Source: an uncultured Oscillospiraceae bacterium
GTDB lineage: Bacteria; Bacillota; Clostridia; Oscillospirales; Acutalibacteraceae
DNA: 64,000 nt
NCBI GenBank assembly: GCA_958366985.1
Contig: CATXDC010000001.1
Location: 248,001 to 312,000 of the forward strand
Direction: 5' to 3'
Made by a program: the position numbers and the translations under genes. Below the pieces are notes generated by a model. It was not told the DNA's origin, searched no databases, and saw nothing but the letters and a program-made list of their open reading frames with translations. The first letter of the stretch is position 1. Every line of letters starts with the position of its first letter. This document shows, piece by piece, positions 54,308 through 63,686 of this stretch.

Positions 54308-54352
54308 GCTTACTATATAGAAAACATACCCCTCAAAATATGTATTCCATCA

Positions 54353-55198
54353 TTATTTCTGATACGGTGTATTAAAAACATTAATATGACGTATCACATT
54401 CTCATAGGTTCCGTTTACCATTGCCGTACTAAGGTCAAAGTAATTGTGCTTGCCCTCACCCTGCATATATTTTTCCGCACTGTTTGCAAGGCTGTTAAAG
54501 CTGGCAGTTGCAATATTTACTTTGCGGACTCCCAGAGAAATTGCCCTCTGAAAATCACGGTCACTTATTCCGCTTCCACCGTGAAGAACAAGAGGTATAT
54601 TGACATTCTCGTTTATCTTTTCCAGTACATCAAAAGCTAAAGTCGGCGCTACGGGATAATTTCCGTGAGCGTTACCGATTGCCACTGCCAAAGCATCTAT
54701 GCCGGTTTCCTCAGCAAAGATTTTTGCATCGTCCGGATCAGTACAGCGTATTCCGTGGTCGCTGCTGTTATCCTCACTTCCCCCTACAAGCCCCAGCTCT
54801 GACTCAACGGTTGCACCATACTCCCTTGCCATCTCTACTACCTTTTTAGTCTTTGCTATGTTCTCTTCAAAGGGAAGCGTTGAAGCATCAAGCATTACAG
54901 ACGTAAAACCAAGATCAAGGGCCTGTTGTACTGTTTCCAGAGTAAGGCCGTGGTCAAGATGTACTGCAACATCTACTTTAGCATTTTCTGCGGCGCTTAC
55001 CATCATAGGTCCCATAAGGTGCAAAGGCGAATTTTTAAGACGCACTTCGGCTATCTGCAAAATTATGGGCGTGTCTGTTTCTTCAGCAGCTTTTATAGCA
55101 CCCATAACCATTTCCATATTGCCTACACTGAAAGCTCCGCATCCGATATTTTTCTTTGCAGCACCCTCAAGGAGAGTTTTCATTTCTACCAGTGCCAT
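54353..55198 (-). CDS. iolJ: Class II aldolase for inositol catabolism (6-phospho-5-dehydro-2-deoxy-D-gluconate aldolase)
   Basis: 281 residues. IolJ splits the phosphorylated 2-deoxy-5-keto-gluconate into dihydroxyacetone phosphate and malonate semialdehyde. Class II aldolase marks: VAVHLDHGLTLE (zinc His), GFTSVMLDAST, ATVESELGLVGG, LVLHGGSGISD and VRKVNIATA. Start ATG 55198 has AAGGAAGAG. It is the last gene of the inositol operon; the operon position separates it from glycolytic FbaA paralogues. Confidence 0.9.
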   Translation of the reverse strand: MALVEMKTLLEGAAKKNIGCGAFSVGNMEMVMGAIKAAEETDTPIILQIAEVRLKNSPLHLMGPMMVSAAENAKVDVAVHLDHGLTLETVQQALDLGFTSVMLDASTLPFEENIAKTKKVVEMAREYGATVESELGLVGGSEDNSSDHGIRCTDPDDAKIFAEETGIDALAVAIGNAHGNYPVAPTLAFDVLEKINENVNIPLVLHGGSGISDRDFQRAISLGVRKVNIATASFNSLANSAEKYMQGEGKHNYFDLSTAMVNGTYENVIRHINVFNTPYQK

Positions 55199-55261
55199 AT
55201 TATCTCTTCCTTACTTTAAATATAAGTGCTTTGAGCCGCCTAAGCGGCGGCTTTTACATTA

Positions 55262-56161
55262 TTAAAGTCCTGTCTTTTCAGCGATGAACTTTCTTGCACG
55301 CATTGCATATTCAAGAGGATTTGCCTTTGCGGGATCCTGCTCCGCTTCAACAAGCATGTATCCCTCATATCCTGCATCCTCAAGAACCTTGAAAATGGGA
55401 TCAAAGTCTATGCATCCGTCGCCGGGGATTGTGAACGTACCGAGACGTACGCCGTCAAGGAAGCTGAGATTTTCTTTCTTTACCTTTTCTACCATTTCGG
55501 GGCGAATGTCCTTAAGGTGAACGTGCTTAATACGATTTACGTACTTTTTGACCATCTCAAGGGGATCTTCGCCGCAGTAAGCAAAATGTCCGGTATCAAA
55601 AAGAAGACTTACATATTCGGGATCTGTTCCCTCCATCATGCGCTCAACCTCAGCGGCAGTCTGAACAACTGTACCCATATGATGATGGAATGTAAGAGAA
55701 ATTCCATACTCTTCCTTTGCGATTTTTCCGAGCTTATTCATACCATTGCAGAATGTATCCCACTCCTCATCGTTCATAACATACTTATGACCGAAAATAG
55801 GTGTGTCAAGCTGCCCCTGTACGCTGTGGCTCTGTTCAGAAGCGCCGATAACCTTTGCTCCCATTGCCTTTAAGAAAGCAAGCTGACTGCGAAACTCCTT
55901 CTCAACCTCTTCAAAGGGTTTTGTAATAAGGAAGCATGAAAACCACTGGTTGCAGATTTCCATTCCTCTCAGTTCGAGAGCCTTTTTGAGCACCTCGGGA
56001 TCTTTGGGATATTTATTGCCGACCTCTGAACCTGTAAAGCCTGCAAGAGCCATTTCACTTACGCACTGCTCAAAGGTGTTCTCCTTGCCGAGATCGGGCA
56101 TATCGTCGTTTGTCCAGGCGATAGGAGCTATTCCGAGCTTTACTTTGCTTTTATCAAACAT
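55262..56161 (-). CDS. iolE: Myo-inosose-2 dehydratase
   Basis: 299 residues. IolE dehydrates 2-keto-myo-inositol to the 1,2-dione. TIM barrel of the xylose-isomerase-like superfamily: KLGIAPIAWTNDDMPDLG, FTGSEVGNKYPKDP, LTFHHHMGTVVQ, SLLFDTGHFAYCGEDP, KHVHLKDIRP and GDGCIDFDPIF. Start ATG 56161 has AAAGGGG. Confidence 0.96.
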   Translation of the reverse strand: MFDKSKVKLGIAPIAWTNDDMPDLGKENTFEQCVSEMALAGFTGSEVGNKYPKDPEVLKKALELRGMEICNQWFSCFLITKPFEEVEKEFRSQLAFLKAMGAKVIGASEQSHSVQGQLDTPIFGHKYVMNDEEWDTFCNGMNKLGKIAKEEYGISLTFHHHMGTVVQTAAEVERMMEGTDPEYVSLLFDTGHFAYCGEDPLEMVKKYVNRIKHVHLKDIRPEMVEKVKKENLSFLDGVRLGTFTIPGDGCIDFDPIFKVLEDAGYEGYMLVEAEQDPAKANPLEYAMRARKFIAEKTGL

Positions 56162-56187
56162 ACTTTATTCCCCTTTCGGTAAGGTAA

Positions 56188-57198
56188 TTACATGATTTCA
56201 GAAATCTTTACGGGACGGTGCTCTTCATATGACTTCTTAGCTGCAAGACCCATGAGTACGGGTTTAAGTCCATCATATACGTTAAGAGGAGCTTCCTTAT
56301 CGTTTACAATTGCGTCGATGAACATTGAAACCTCTTTGCCGTAAGCGTCCATATAACGCTCAAGGAAGAAGAAAAGCGGTTTCTCGGCTGTTACTCCGTC
56401 AGCGTTGCTGAGAACTGCCTTTGACTGACTGTCGTTTTCGCAGGCAACCATTCCCTCAGAGCCGAATACTTCCGCACGCTGATCATAGCCGTATGCTGAT
56501 CTTCTGCTGTTATCGATAACAACGATTGCGCCGTTTTCCATTTTCATCGTAATGACTGCTGTATCAACATCTCCAGCCTCACCGATTGCAGGATCAACAA
56601 GGTTTGCTCCCTGTACATAAACTTCCTCGGCGTCGCAGCCTGCAAGGAAACGTGCCATATCAAAATCATGGATTGTCATATCAAGGAACATTCCGCCGGA
56701 AACCTTTACATAGTCGATTGAAGGTGGCTCAGGATCACGGGATGTAATCTTGACGATCTCAGGCTTACCGATTTTACCCTCTGCAACTGCACGCTGTACA
56801 GCTTCATAGTTGTGGTCAAAGCGGCGGTTAAAGCCAACCTGATATTTAAGGTTTGTGCCCTCAAGAGCTTCTATAACCTGCTGGATTTTTTCGATATCGT
56901 GGTCGATGGGCTTTTCACAGAAAACGTGCTTACCGGCTTTAATTGCCTCGACAGAAATAGGTGAATGGGTATCTGTTGAAGAACAGATAAGTACAGCGGC
57001 GATTTCCGGGTCTGCAAGAATTTCCTTGTAATCCTTCGTCACAACCTCAACGCCCATTGCCTTTGCCCATGCTGCCGTTTCATCGTTCATAAAGGGATCT
57101 GCAACTGATTTTACAACTGCATCCTTAACTCTGGTAGCGATACTTGTAATATGTACCTTACCGATACGGCCTGCGCCGATGATTCCTACTTTTATCAT
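56188..57198 (-). CDS. iolG: Inositol 2-dehydrogenase
   Basis: 336 residues. IolG oxidises myo-inositol at C2 with NAD. Rossmann GIIGAGRIGKVH at the N-terminus, CEKPIDHDIEKI (catalytic Lys), GFNRRFDHNYEAV, and MFLDMTIHDFDMARFLAG with the substrate Asp/His. GFO/IDH/MocA family. Start ATG 57198 has AAAGGAG. It lies 26 bases upstream of iolE. First step of the pathway encoded here; no inositol permease is in the window. Confidence 0.95.
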   Translation of the reverse strand: MIKVGIIGAGRIGKVHITSIATRVKDAVVKSVADPFMNDETAAWAKAMGVEVVTKDYKEILADPEIAAVLICSSTDTHSPISVEAIKAGKHVFCEKPIDHDIEKIQQVIEALEGTNLKYQVGFNRRFDHNYEAVQRAVAEGKIGKPEIVKITSRDPEPPSIDYVKVSGGMFLDMTIHDFDMARFLAGCDAEEVYVQGANLVDPAIGEAGDVDTAVITMKMENGAIVVIDNSRRSAYGYDQRAEVFGSEGMVACENDSQSKAVLSNADGVTAEKPLFFFLERYMDAYGKEVSMFIDAIVNDKEAPLNVYDGLKPVLMGLAAKKSYEEHRPVKISEIM

Positions 57199-57227
57199 TT
57201 TTCATTCTCCTTTATATCATGGTTTAA

Positions 57228-58379
57228 TCACCAAAGGTTTCTGTAAATCTGCTTTACATCCTCTTCGCTTACATCCCGCTTTGTGTTCTGAGGACTTCCG
57301 CTTGCCATTGCATCAAAGGACATTTTATCTATGACACTGAAGAATTTTTCACGGTCTATTCCGTACTCTTCTAGAGTAGGAGTTTCAAGTACCTTTGTTA
57401 TGTTCTCGATTTCTTTGAGGAACTTTTCGGCAGCAACCTCGTCGCTGTCTTCATCCTTTGCGGCTCCGATTGCTCTGCCAAGATCTGCAAATCGGTCATA
57501 TGCGCCGGGAAGAGCGAATTTAAGGCACTCTTTCATAAGCATTGCATTTGAAAGGCCATGTGCGACATGGAAAAGGGCTCCTATGGGACGGCTCATACCG
57601 TGGATAATTGTGACGGAAGCGTTATTGAAAGCGATACCTGCTTCCAGAGCAGCAACAGACATTTCGACTCTTGCTTCTTCGTTTTTACCGTCTTTAAAAG
57701 CAACAGGAAGGAATTTAAAAATACGCTTAACAGCTGAAACCGCAAAGGTATCAGAAAGAGTCTGAGCTTTACGTGAAGTGTAAGCCTCAACTGCATGGCA
57801 AAGGGCATCAAGTCCTGTTGCAGCTGTGATTTTAGGCGGTGCTGTCATTGTAAACTGCGGGTCGATAATCGCCAGAGTCGGCATGAGCACAGCGCCCTTT
57901 AAGAGCATTTTAATATCCTTTTTTGTATCTGTAATAATTGTAAACTGGGTAGCTTCAGATCCTGTACCGGCAGTTGTGGGAATTGCAACCATGGGCGGTA
58001 CAGGTACATCAATAACCTTTCCCATATAATCGGAAATGCTTCCGCCGTTTTCTATAAGGGAAGCTATTGCCTTCATGGAATCAATGGGGCTGCCGCCGCC
58101 TAAAGCTACAATGAAATCACAGCCGTTTTCCTTATATACCTTTACTCCGCCGTCAATCATAACGTCGGTAGGCTCACCTGTTATATCAGAGTAGATAACA
58201 TAATCTACGCCCTCATTTTTAAGGGCAGCTTCAACCTTTGCACAGTTGCCAAGGTCTATCATAACTTTATCTGTTACAATAAGAGCTTTTTTACCAAAGG
58301 CTTTAAGAGCTGACTCAGCTGCCTCCAAAGCTCCTGAACCGGAAATTATTTTTCCAGGGACAATAAATTCTCTCGCCAT
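57228..58379 (-). CDS. Iron-containing alcohol dehydrogenase in the inositol operon
   Basis: 383 residues, iron-dependent ADH family. NAD motif GGGSPIDSMKAIA, metal ligands in GLDALCHAVEAYTSRKAQT (Asp, His) and HGMSRPIGALFHVAHGLSNA (two His). It sits between iolB and iolG, with 18 and 29 base gaps, so it is part of the operon. No iolA (malonate semialdehyde dehydrogenase) is in the operon; a plausible role is reduction of malonate semialdehyde to 3-hydroxypropionate, giving redox balance in an anaerobe. This is inference; other ADH substrates are possible. Start ATG 58379 has CAGGAG. Confidence 0.9.
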   Translation of the reverse strand: MAREFIVPGKIISGSGALEAAESALKAFGKKALIVTDKVMIDLGNCAKVEAALKNEGVDYVIYSDITGEPTDVMIDGGVKVYKENGCDFIVALGGGSPIDSMKAIASLIENGGSISDYMGKVIDVPVPPMVAIPTTAGTGSEATQFTIITDTKKDIKMLLKGAVLMPTLAIIDPQFTMTAPPKITAATGLDALCHAVEAYTSRKAQTLSDTFAVSAVKRIFKFLPVAFKDGKNEEARVEMSVAALEAGIAFNNASVTIIHGMSRPIGALFHVAHGLSNAMLMKECLKFALPGAYDRFADLGRAIGAAKDEDSDEVAAEKFLKEIENITKVLETPTLEEYGIDREKFFSVIDKMSFDAMASGSPQNTKRDVSEEDVKQIYRNLW

Positions 58380-58397
58380 TTTATGTTCTCCTGTCTA

Positions 58398-59186
58398 TCA
58401 GTCAAATTTAGCTTCATGAAGCCATGTATATCGTTCATCCTCGCAGCGGTCAGTCTGAAGCCACGGATTGCCGTCAAGGTGACGGATCATCCAGCAGGTG
58501 TACATCTGATAACCAGGTGCAACAGCCTGAGGATGAAGCTCTCCGCCGGGGATCGCTGAAAAGCTGCCGTCAGTGCTTTTAAAAACCTGATCTCCTACAA
58601 AACTTGCTCCGAATCCCTCGGGGTGGTCAAACTTGAAATAGTAGGTTTCCGGCTGGGGATGACGGTGAGGAAGATATCCCGACCAGTTGCCTCTGTCGTT
58701 GAGGACTTCGCCTAAAACCATATTGGAATAAGGCGCTATGTCGTGGTCGAAAATTGTATTTACTCTGCGTTTTGCAACATTGCCGAATTTTCCCTTGCAG
58801 GAATAACCCCATGGAGCATCCTCAGGAGAGTAAATTCTGCTTTCAAATTCTTTTTCATTCTTAGTGCACTGAACGAGAATTTCAGCGTCGCTTTTAGCCT
58901 CCACTGTAACCTCTTTGCCGGTGCAGACATGTACGCACCAGGGTCCCTCAGTAAAGACATCCTTACGGCTTACTGTCTGAGAGTTATCCTCCCATTTATA
59001 TGTGATTTTTCCTGATAAAAGCAGTACGGCTACTTCTTCACCCTCACGGCAGAAGCTGCGCTTCTCCCCCGTTTTCATACGATAGACACGAATGTCCATC
59101 ATCATATCTTTATATTCATTGTCATAGGTTGTCAGAATCTGTTCGCCGTTTGCATCAAATTCCGGATAACCGAATACTTTACCCAT
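58398..59186 (-). CDS. iolB: 5-deoxy-glucuronate isomerase
   Basis: 262 residues. IolB isomerises 5-deoxy-glucuronate to 2-deoxy-5-keto-gluconate. Double-cupin with LLSGKITYKWEDNSQ in the first barrel and LPHRHPQPETYYFKFDHPEGFG and PGGELHPQAVAPGYQMYTCWMI in the second, the metal site of the family. Start ATG 59186 has AAGGAG. Same operon, 15 bases after iolD. Confidence 0.96.
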   Translation of the reverse strand: MGKVFGYPEFDANGEQILTTYDNEYKDMMMDIRVYRMKTGEKRSFCREGEEVAVLLLSGKITYKWEDNSQTVSRKDVFTEGPWCVHVCTGKEVTVEAKSDAEILVQCTKNEKEFESRIYSPEDAPWGYSCKGKFGNVAKRRVNTIFDHDIAPYSNMVLGEVLNDRGNWSGYLPHRHPQPETYYFKFDHPEGFGASFVGDQVFKSTDGSFSAIPGGELHPQAVAPGYQMYTCWMIRHLDGNPWLQTDRCEDERYTWLHEAKFD

Positions 59187-59201
59187 TTCAATTACTCCTT
59201 A

Positions 59202-61133
59202 TTAATACTGTCTTGATTCTCTGCGGCCTGTCATGACCTCCTCGCAGGCTTCACGGACACTCTCTTTAACAGAGGTTGTTGCGATACCTACATTCCACCA
59301 TGACTCATATCCGTCGGTCATAGTTTTGGGAAGCACTTTAAGGTCGAAAAGACAGGCTATATTCTGCTTTTTAGCATCCTCAAGAGCCGCAATAAGCTCA
59401 GGGATAGTCTTACAGGTATAGGTTTTAAGTCCATAGCCTTCACCGATTTTTGCATAGTCAACAGGAATAAGATCACCTGTGGGCTTCTTGCCGTCGGTGT
59501 AACGGAACTCCGTTGCAAGGCTTCCGATACCGTTATTCATTTCAAGGTTATTGATACAGCCGAAACCGCAGTTATCAAAAATAAGAATATTGACCTTTTT
59601 GCGCTCCTGCATAATAGTCATGATTTCGCTGTGAAGCATCTGGAAGCTTGAATCACCTACTACACAGTAAACTTCGCTTTCCGGCTCGGCAAACTTAACG
59701 CCCAATGTTGCGGCGATTTCATATCCCATGCAGGAATATCCATATTCAGCGTGATATCCTCCACGCTTATCTGTACGCCACATACGCTGCATACAGCTGG
59801 GAAGTGAACCTCCGGCAGTGATAATTACGGCATCCTTATCGATTGTATTATTGATAGCTGCAAGAGCTGCTGTCTGAGTGATTTTTCCGTCTGTAAGCTT
59901 TACAAATTCCGGAATTGTTCTCGGATCACGTGCCTTTACAATAGGCTCAAAGTCCTCACCTGTATAAGCGATATTTGCAAGGCGATCCCACTCTTCATCC
60001 CAAGCCTTTTTAGCTGCTTCAATTTCTCCGCTGTATGAGGAAACATATTTTCTCTCACGGAGCTTTTCTGCAAGTGCTTCGAGAGTGACCTTTGCATCAC
60101 CAACAGCCTTTACAGCATCCATTTTATATGCATGGTAACGGTTATTGTTTATAGTTAGGAACTTAACGTTTTCGTTCTGGAAAAGATGCTTTGAGCTTGT
60201 GGTAAAGTCCGAAAGACGTGAACCAACAGCAAACACAACGTCGGCATCCTTTGCGATTACGTTTGAAGCAAGTGTACCTGTAACTCCGATACCGCCAAGG
60301 CAATAGGGATGACTTGACTTGCATGCGCTCTTACCTGCCTGGCTTTCACCAAAGGGAATATGGAACTCCTCACAGAAGTTTTCAACTGTCTCCCCTGCCT
60401 CAGAATATTTAACGCCGCCGCCTACGATGATAAGGGGCTTTTTAGCCTGAGAAAGCACCTCTGCCAAATCCTCAAGCTCCTCATCCACTGCAACGGGACG
60501 TGTAATGCGGTGTACACGCTTTTTAAAGAAATATTCGGGATAGTCGTAAAATTCACCTTCAACATCCTGTGGAAGAGCTATACAGCAGGCTCCTGTCTCA
60601 GCAGGGTCTGTTAAAACTCTCATTGCGTTAATAAGGGCAGTCATAACCTGCTCGGGACGACAGACTCGATCCCAGTATTTACAAACTGGCTTAAATGCAT
60701 CATTTGTAGTTGTAGCAAGACTGTTACTCTGCTCAAGCTGCTGGAGCACCGGGTCGGGCTGACGTGAAGCAAAAGTATCTGAAGGAAAAACCAAAAGCGG
60801 AATGTTATTTACCGTTGCCGTTGCACAGGCTGTAACCATATTTGCAGCACCGGGGCCTATTGAAGAAGCACAGGCAATAATGCTCTTACGGTTATTCTGC
60901 TTTGCAAAAGCGATTGCGGAGTGACACATTCCCTGCTCGTTTCTGCCCTGCATTACACGTAGCTCACCGGGATTTGTATCGAGTGCCTCACCGAGTCCTA
61001 CGGCGATGCCGTGACCGAAAATAGTGAAGAAGCCCTCTACAAATTTTGTTTCAACACCATCCATTGAGACATACTGATTATCGAGAAATTTGACAATTGC
61101 CTGAGCTGTGGTTAAACGAATTGTATCAGCCAT
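59202..61133 (-). CDS. iolD: 3D-(3,5/4)-trihydroxycyclohexane-1,2-dione hydrolase
   Basis: 643 residues. IolD opens the ring dione to 5-deoxy-glucuronate using thiamine diphosphate. Marks: VEGFFTIFGHGIAVGLGEAL (N-domain), GVTGTLASNVIAKDADVVFAVG, and the ThDP/metal motif VYCVVGDSSFQMLHSEIMTI with NCGFGCINNLE. Start ATG 61133 has AGGAGAG. It is 15 bases after iolC. Confidence 0.97.
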   Translation of the reverse strand: MADTIRLTTAQAIVKFLDNQYVSMDGVETKFVEGFFTIFGHGIAVGLGEALDTNPGELRVMQGRNEQGMCHSAIAFAKQNNRKSIIACASSIGPGAANMVTACATATVNNIPLLVFPSDTFASRQPDPVLQQLEQSNSLATTTNDAFKPVCKYWDRVCRPEQVMTALINAMRVLTDPAETGACCIALPQDVEGEFYDYPEYFFKKRVHRITRPVAVDEELEDLAEVLSQAKKPLIIVGGGVKYSEAGETVENFCEEFHIPFGESQAGKSACKSSHPYCLGGIGVTGTLASNVIAKDADVVFAVGSRLSDFTTSSKHLFQNENVKFLTINNNRYHAYKMDAVKAVGDAKVTLEALAEKLRERKYVSSYSGEIEAAKKAWDEEWDRLANIAYTGEDFEPIVKARDPRTIPEFVKLTDGKITQTAALAAINNTIDKDAVIITAGGSLPSCMQRMWRTDKRGGYHAEYGYSCMGYEIAATLGVKFAEPESEVYCVVGDSSFQMLHSEIMTIMQERKKVNILIFDNCGFGCINNLEMNNGIGSLATEFRYTDGKKPTGDLIPVDYAKIGEGYGLKTYTCKTIPELIAALEDAKKQNIACLFDLKVLPKTMTDGYESWWNVGIATTSVKESVREACEEVMTGRRESRQY

Positions 61134-61148
61134 ATCTATCTCTCCTAA

Positions 61149-62183
61149 TTAAACACGGGCGATCATTTCGCCGTACTTCTCTTTTTCTTCTTTAATGAAT
61201 GCACGGACTTCATCAGGTCCGGGAAGTGAATCTGAGCAGTTGTTGCTTCTTACCATCATGGAAGCTTCTGCTGAACCGAATTCAAGACAGTCAATAATCT
61301 CCCAGCCGCTGTAAAGACCATAAAGGAAACCGGAACCGTATCCATCTCCGCCGCCAAAGCCTTTTCTCGCTTCAACAGGGAATGGCTTAATTGAAAACTT
61401 CTGTCCGTCACAGGTGTAAGCGGTTGAACCCTTCATGCCGTGCTTGATGACAACGATTTTTGCATGATAGCTCTGCCAGAGAGCTGCTGATTCCTCATCG
61501 GTCATGCCGGGTTTAATAAGCTTTTCAGTAAGATTAAATTCCTCACGGGAGCCCATGATAATATCGGCTTCCTTGGCAACAGCGGAATAGTAAATAGAAA
61601 TAGTATCATCGTTTTCCCAGTTATATGCACGGTAGTCGATATCGAAAATAATGCGTGTATTATTACGCTTTGCAAGGAGAACGGCTTTCATTGCAGCTTC
61701 ACGGGAAGGACTCTGTGCAAGAGCTGTACCTGAAATAAGAATTGCCTTGGCGCTCTTTATGTAATCCTCGTCGATATCATCAACATGGAGCTGTAAGTCT
61801 GCAATACAGTTGCGGTACATAAGGATGCTGCTCTCGGAGGGAGAAAGCATCTCAGTAAAGGTAAGGCCCAGCTTTTCTCCGTTTTTGCACTTTGTAATGT
61901 GTGAGGTGTCAACGCCGATGTTGTTGAAATAATCCACAACATATTCACCGAACTGGTCATCGGAAACCTTACCGATGAATCCGGCTTTAAGCCCGTGACG
62001 GGTAACGCCTACTGTGATATTTGCAGGTGAACCGCCTAAGAACATTTCAAACATATGAACCTTTTTTAAAGGTTTGAACTCTTCTTTAACCTGATCGTTA
62101 TATGCCGGGTTAAAGTCAATTGCCACACGACCCAGAAGAACCAGGTCAAGGGGTCTGCTTTCATCAAATTCAATGTACTTCAT
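61149..62183 (-). CDS. iolC: 5-dehydro-2-deoxygluconokinase
   Basis: 344 residues. IolC phosphorylates 2-deoxy-5-keto-gluconate. PfkB-type: LVLLGRVAIDFNP at the N-terminus, MFLGGSPANITVGVTRHG, GKVSDDQFGEYVVD, and the C-terminal GFGGGDGYGSGFLYGL with the catalytic Asp (usual GAGD is GGGD here). The frame is open to 62306 but AGGAGG just before ATG 62183 fixes the start. It is first in the inositol operon, with two direct repeats in its leader. Confidence 0.96.
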   Translation of the reverse strand: MKYIEFDESRPLDLVLLGRVAIDFNPAYNDQVKEEFKPLKKVHMFEMFLGGSPANITVGVTRHGLKAGFIGKVSDDQFGEYVVDYFNNIGVDTSHITKCKNGEKLGLTFTEMLSPSESSILMYRNCIADLQLHVDDIDEDYIKSAKAILISGTALAQSPSREAAMKAVLLAKRNNTRIIFDIDYRAYNWENDDTISIYYSAVAKEADIIMGSREEFNLTEKLIKPGMTDEESAALWQSYHAKIVVIKHGMKGSTAYTCDGQKFSIKPFPVEARKGFGGGDGYGSGFLYGLYSGWEIIDCLEFGSAEASMMVRSNNCSDSLPGPDEVRAFIKEEKEKYGEMIARV

Positions 62184-62206
62184 ATGAATATTCCTCCTGT
62201 ATGGTT

Positions 62207-62236
62207 TTGCGTGCTTTTTAAAATTGCGTGCTTTTT
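62207..62236. repeat. Direct repeat pair TTGCGTGCTTTTT in the iol leader
   Basis: TTGCGTGCTTTTT at 62207-62219 and 62224-62236, 17 bases apart, between the iol promoter and the iolC ribosome site. Two further TTGCGTGC elements form the inverted repeat at 62374. Probably operator half-sites for the LacI regulator. Confidence 0.55.
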
Positions 62237-62256
62237 GTATGCATTTTTCCATGTAG

Positions 62257-62285
62257 AGAATAACATATTTGAATTTAAGCCGCAA
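62257..62285 (-). promoter_or_regulatory. Candidate iol operon promoter
   Basis: On the minus strand, TTGCGG (62285-62280), a 17-base spacer and TATTCT (62262-62257). Neither hexamer is perfect, but the position just upstream of the two repeats and the iolC leader fits. Confidence 0.45.
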
Positions 62286-62373
62286 GAGCTTTTTGTGTTT
62301 TTGCAAAACTTCTATGTTTCAGACAAAAGGAAAGGTTTTTTCATGTGATTTTTACAAATACTCTAAGTGTGCT

Positions 62374-62402
62374 TTTTGCGTGCTAAAAATTTGCACGCAA
62401 AA
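62374..62402. promoter_or_regulatory. Inverted TTTTGCGTGC repeat (candidate LacI operator)
   Basis: TTTTGCGTGC (62374-62383) and GCACGCAAAA (62393-62402), nine-base centre. The core TTGCGTGC also appears twice in the iol leader. No U tract follows on either strand, so an operator is favoured over a terminator. Confidence 0.5.
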
Positions 62403-62403
62403 T

Positions 62404-62433
62404 AAAAGCGATGTGCTTTTGCACATCGCTTTT
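62404..62433 (-). terminator. Terminator after the LacI gene
   Basis: 13-bp stem AAAAGCGATGTGC (62404-62416) with GCACATCGCTTTT (62421-62433), 4-base loop. On the minus strand it begins inside the last codon region and is followed by TTTTATTTTG. Confidence 0.88.
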
Positions 62434-63478
62434 ATTTTAAATTATATTTGGTTTTAATATTGATTTCCGTATACATATATTCCGACTCAGGTTCTTTTCC
62501 CTGTTTAAGAAGCTTTGACAGAAGCCCTAACGCTCTGTATCCCTGTTCATATGCCTCCTGGTCAATAAGGAAATCCACTGTTCCCTCACTTAAAGCTCTG
62601 TCGTTATATGGAGTTCTGTCGTAAATTATAACATAGGGCCTTTTCTTCAGCTGAAGCTGCTCAAAAGCTCGTCCTACTCCGCTCTGTCCGCCCGAAGCCA
62701 TAAAAATGCCATCTAAATCGGGATAAGCTGTCATGGCGTTTACAATTATCTTTGCCACCTCGTCGCTTTGGTCAAAGCTGCTCTGCACTCCTATAAGCTC
62801 CATATCGGGGAAGCTGTATTTAATCTCTTCGACAAATCCGTCAACACGGCAGCTTCCTGTAAGGTTTGAAAAAGAACCGGTTATTACAAGCACTTTTCCT
62901 TTCCCTCTCATCATCAGACCCATAAGCCCGGCAGCAGTTCTTCCGCTGCGTCTGTTATCGAGTCCCACAAAACAGCATCGCTTCGTGCCGACTATATCTG
63001 TATTAAAAGTAACCACAGGAATTTTCTTTACATCAATAAGTTCATTTATTTTTTCCCGTATTCCGTCACAGTCAACAGGCATTATGGCAAGGGCGTCTAT
63101 ACCAAGCTCTTCAAGCTCCTTAATAGCTTTCATCTGCTGCTCTTCGTCAACGGTTTCATTCTCTTTAAGAATAATCTCAATACCTTTTTCCTTAAGCTCT
63201 TTACCGGCATGACGTATTCCCTTATTTACCTGGAGCATGAAAGAAGAACGGGCAAGCTGAGTAACTACACCTATGCGCATTGTATCGCTGCCATATTCGT
63301 CGTTTGCGGTTTTATTCCCTGATTTGCGGTGCTTTGGAACATACCCCAATTCATCGGCTATATTCAGAATCTTTTCAGCTACCTCGGGATTAATGCGGCC
63401 ACGATGATTTAAGGCTCTGTCCACAGTTCCACGTGATACTCCTGCAAGTTCTGCTATCTGATTTATTGTCGCCGCCAT
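62432..63478 (-). CDS. LacI family regulator of inositol catabolism
   Basis: 348 residues: an N-terminal LacI helix-turn-helix (INQIAELAGVSRGTVDRALNHRGRINPEVAEKIL) and a periplasmic-binding-like sensor domain (GVVTQLARSSFMLQVNKGI, VTFNTDIVG, FVGLDNRRSGRTAAGLMG). VDRALN in place of the usual VSRALN is typical of a subgroup of sugar regulators. Start ATG 63478 has GGAGGG. It is transcribed with its own terminator and lies directly upstream of iolC; the GCGTGC repeats next to it are the expected operators. Confidence 0.93.
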   Translation of the reverse strand: MAATINQIAELAGVSRGTVDRALNHRGRINPEVAEKILNIADELGYVPKHRKSGNKTANDEYGSDTMRIGVVTQLARSSFMLQVNKGIRHAGKELKEKGIEIILKENETVDEEQQMKAIKELEELGIDALAIMPVDCDGIREKINELIDVKKIPVVTFNTDIVGTKRCCFVGLDNRRSGRTAAGLMGLMMRGKGKVLVITGSFSNLTGSCRVDGFVEEIKYSFPDMELIGVQSSFDQSDEVAKIIVNAMTAYPDLDGIFMASGGQSGVGRAFEQLQLKKRPYVIIYDRTPYNDRALSEGTVDFLIDQEAYEQGYRALGLLSKLLKQGKEPESEYMYTEINIKTKYNLK

Positions 63479-63686
63479 TTTATCCCTCCGCTCAAAACGA
63501 TTTTAATCATGATAGCATGAATAAATCAAATTATCAAGAGAGTTAATCCGCTTTCAAACAATACTAAATCACAGCAATAATTTTATCAAATTTATACGAA
63601 TATTCACTTTAAACCGCCATGCAGTACCATATTAAAGAAAAATATAATATAATTGTTAATAAGGCATGATGTCCCCATTTGTTCTG

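Noticed and set aside
54353..55198. Glycolytic fructose-bisphosphate aldolase instead of IolJ
   Set aside because: Class II motifs fit both, but it is the last gene of a complete inositol operon, so IolJ is the better call. A dual role cannot be excluded.
54699..55265. 188-codon plus-strand frame opposite iolJ
   Set aside because: Shadow of iolJ codon use; low-complexity Ser/Thr-rich translation and no start signal.
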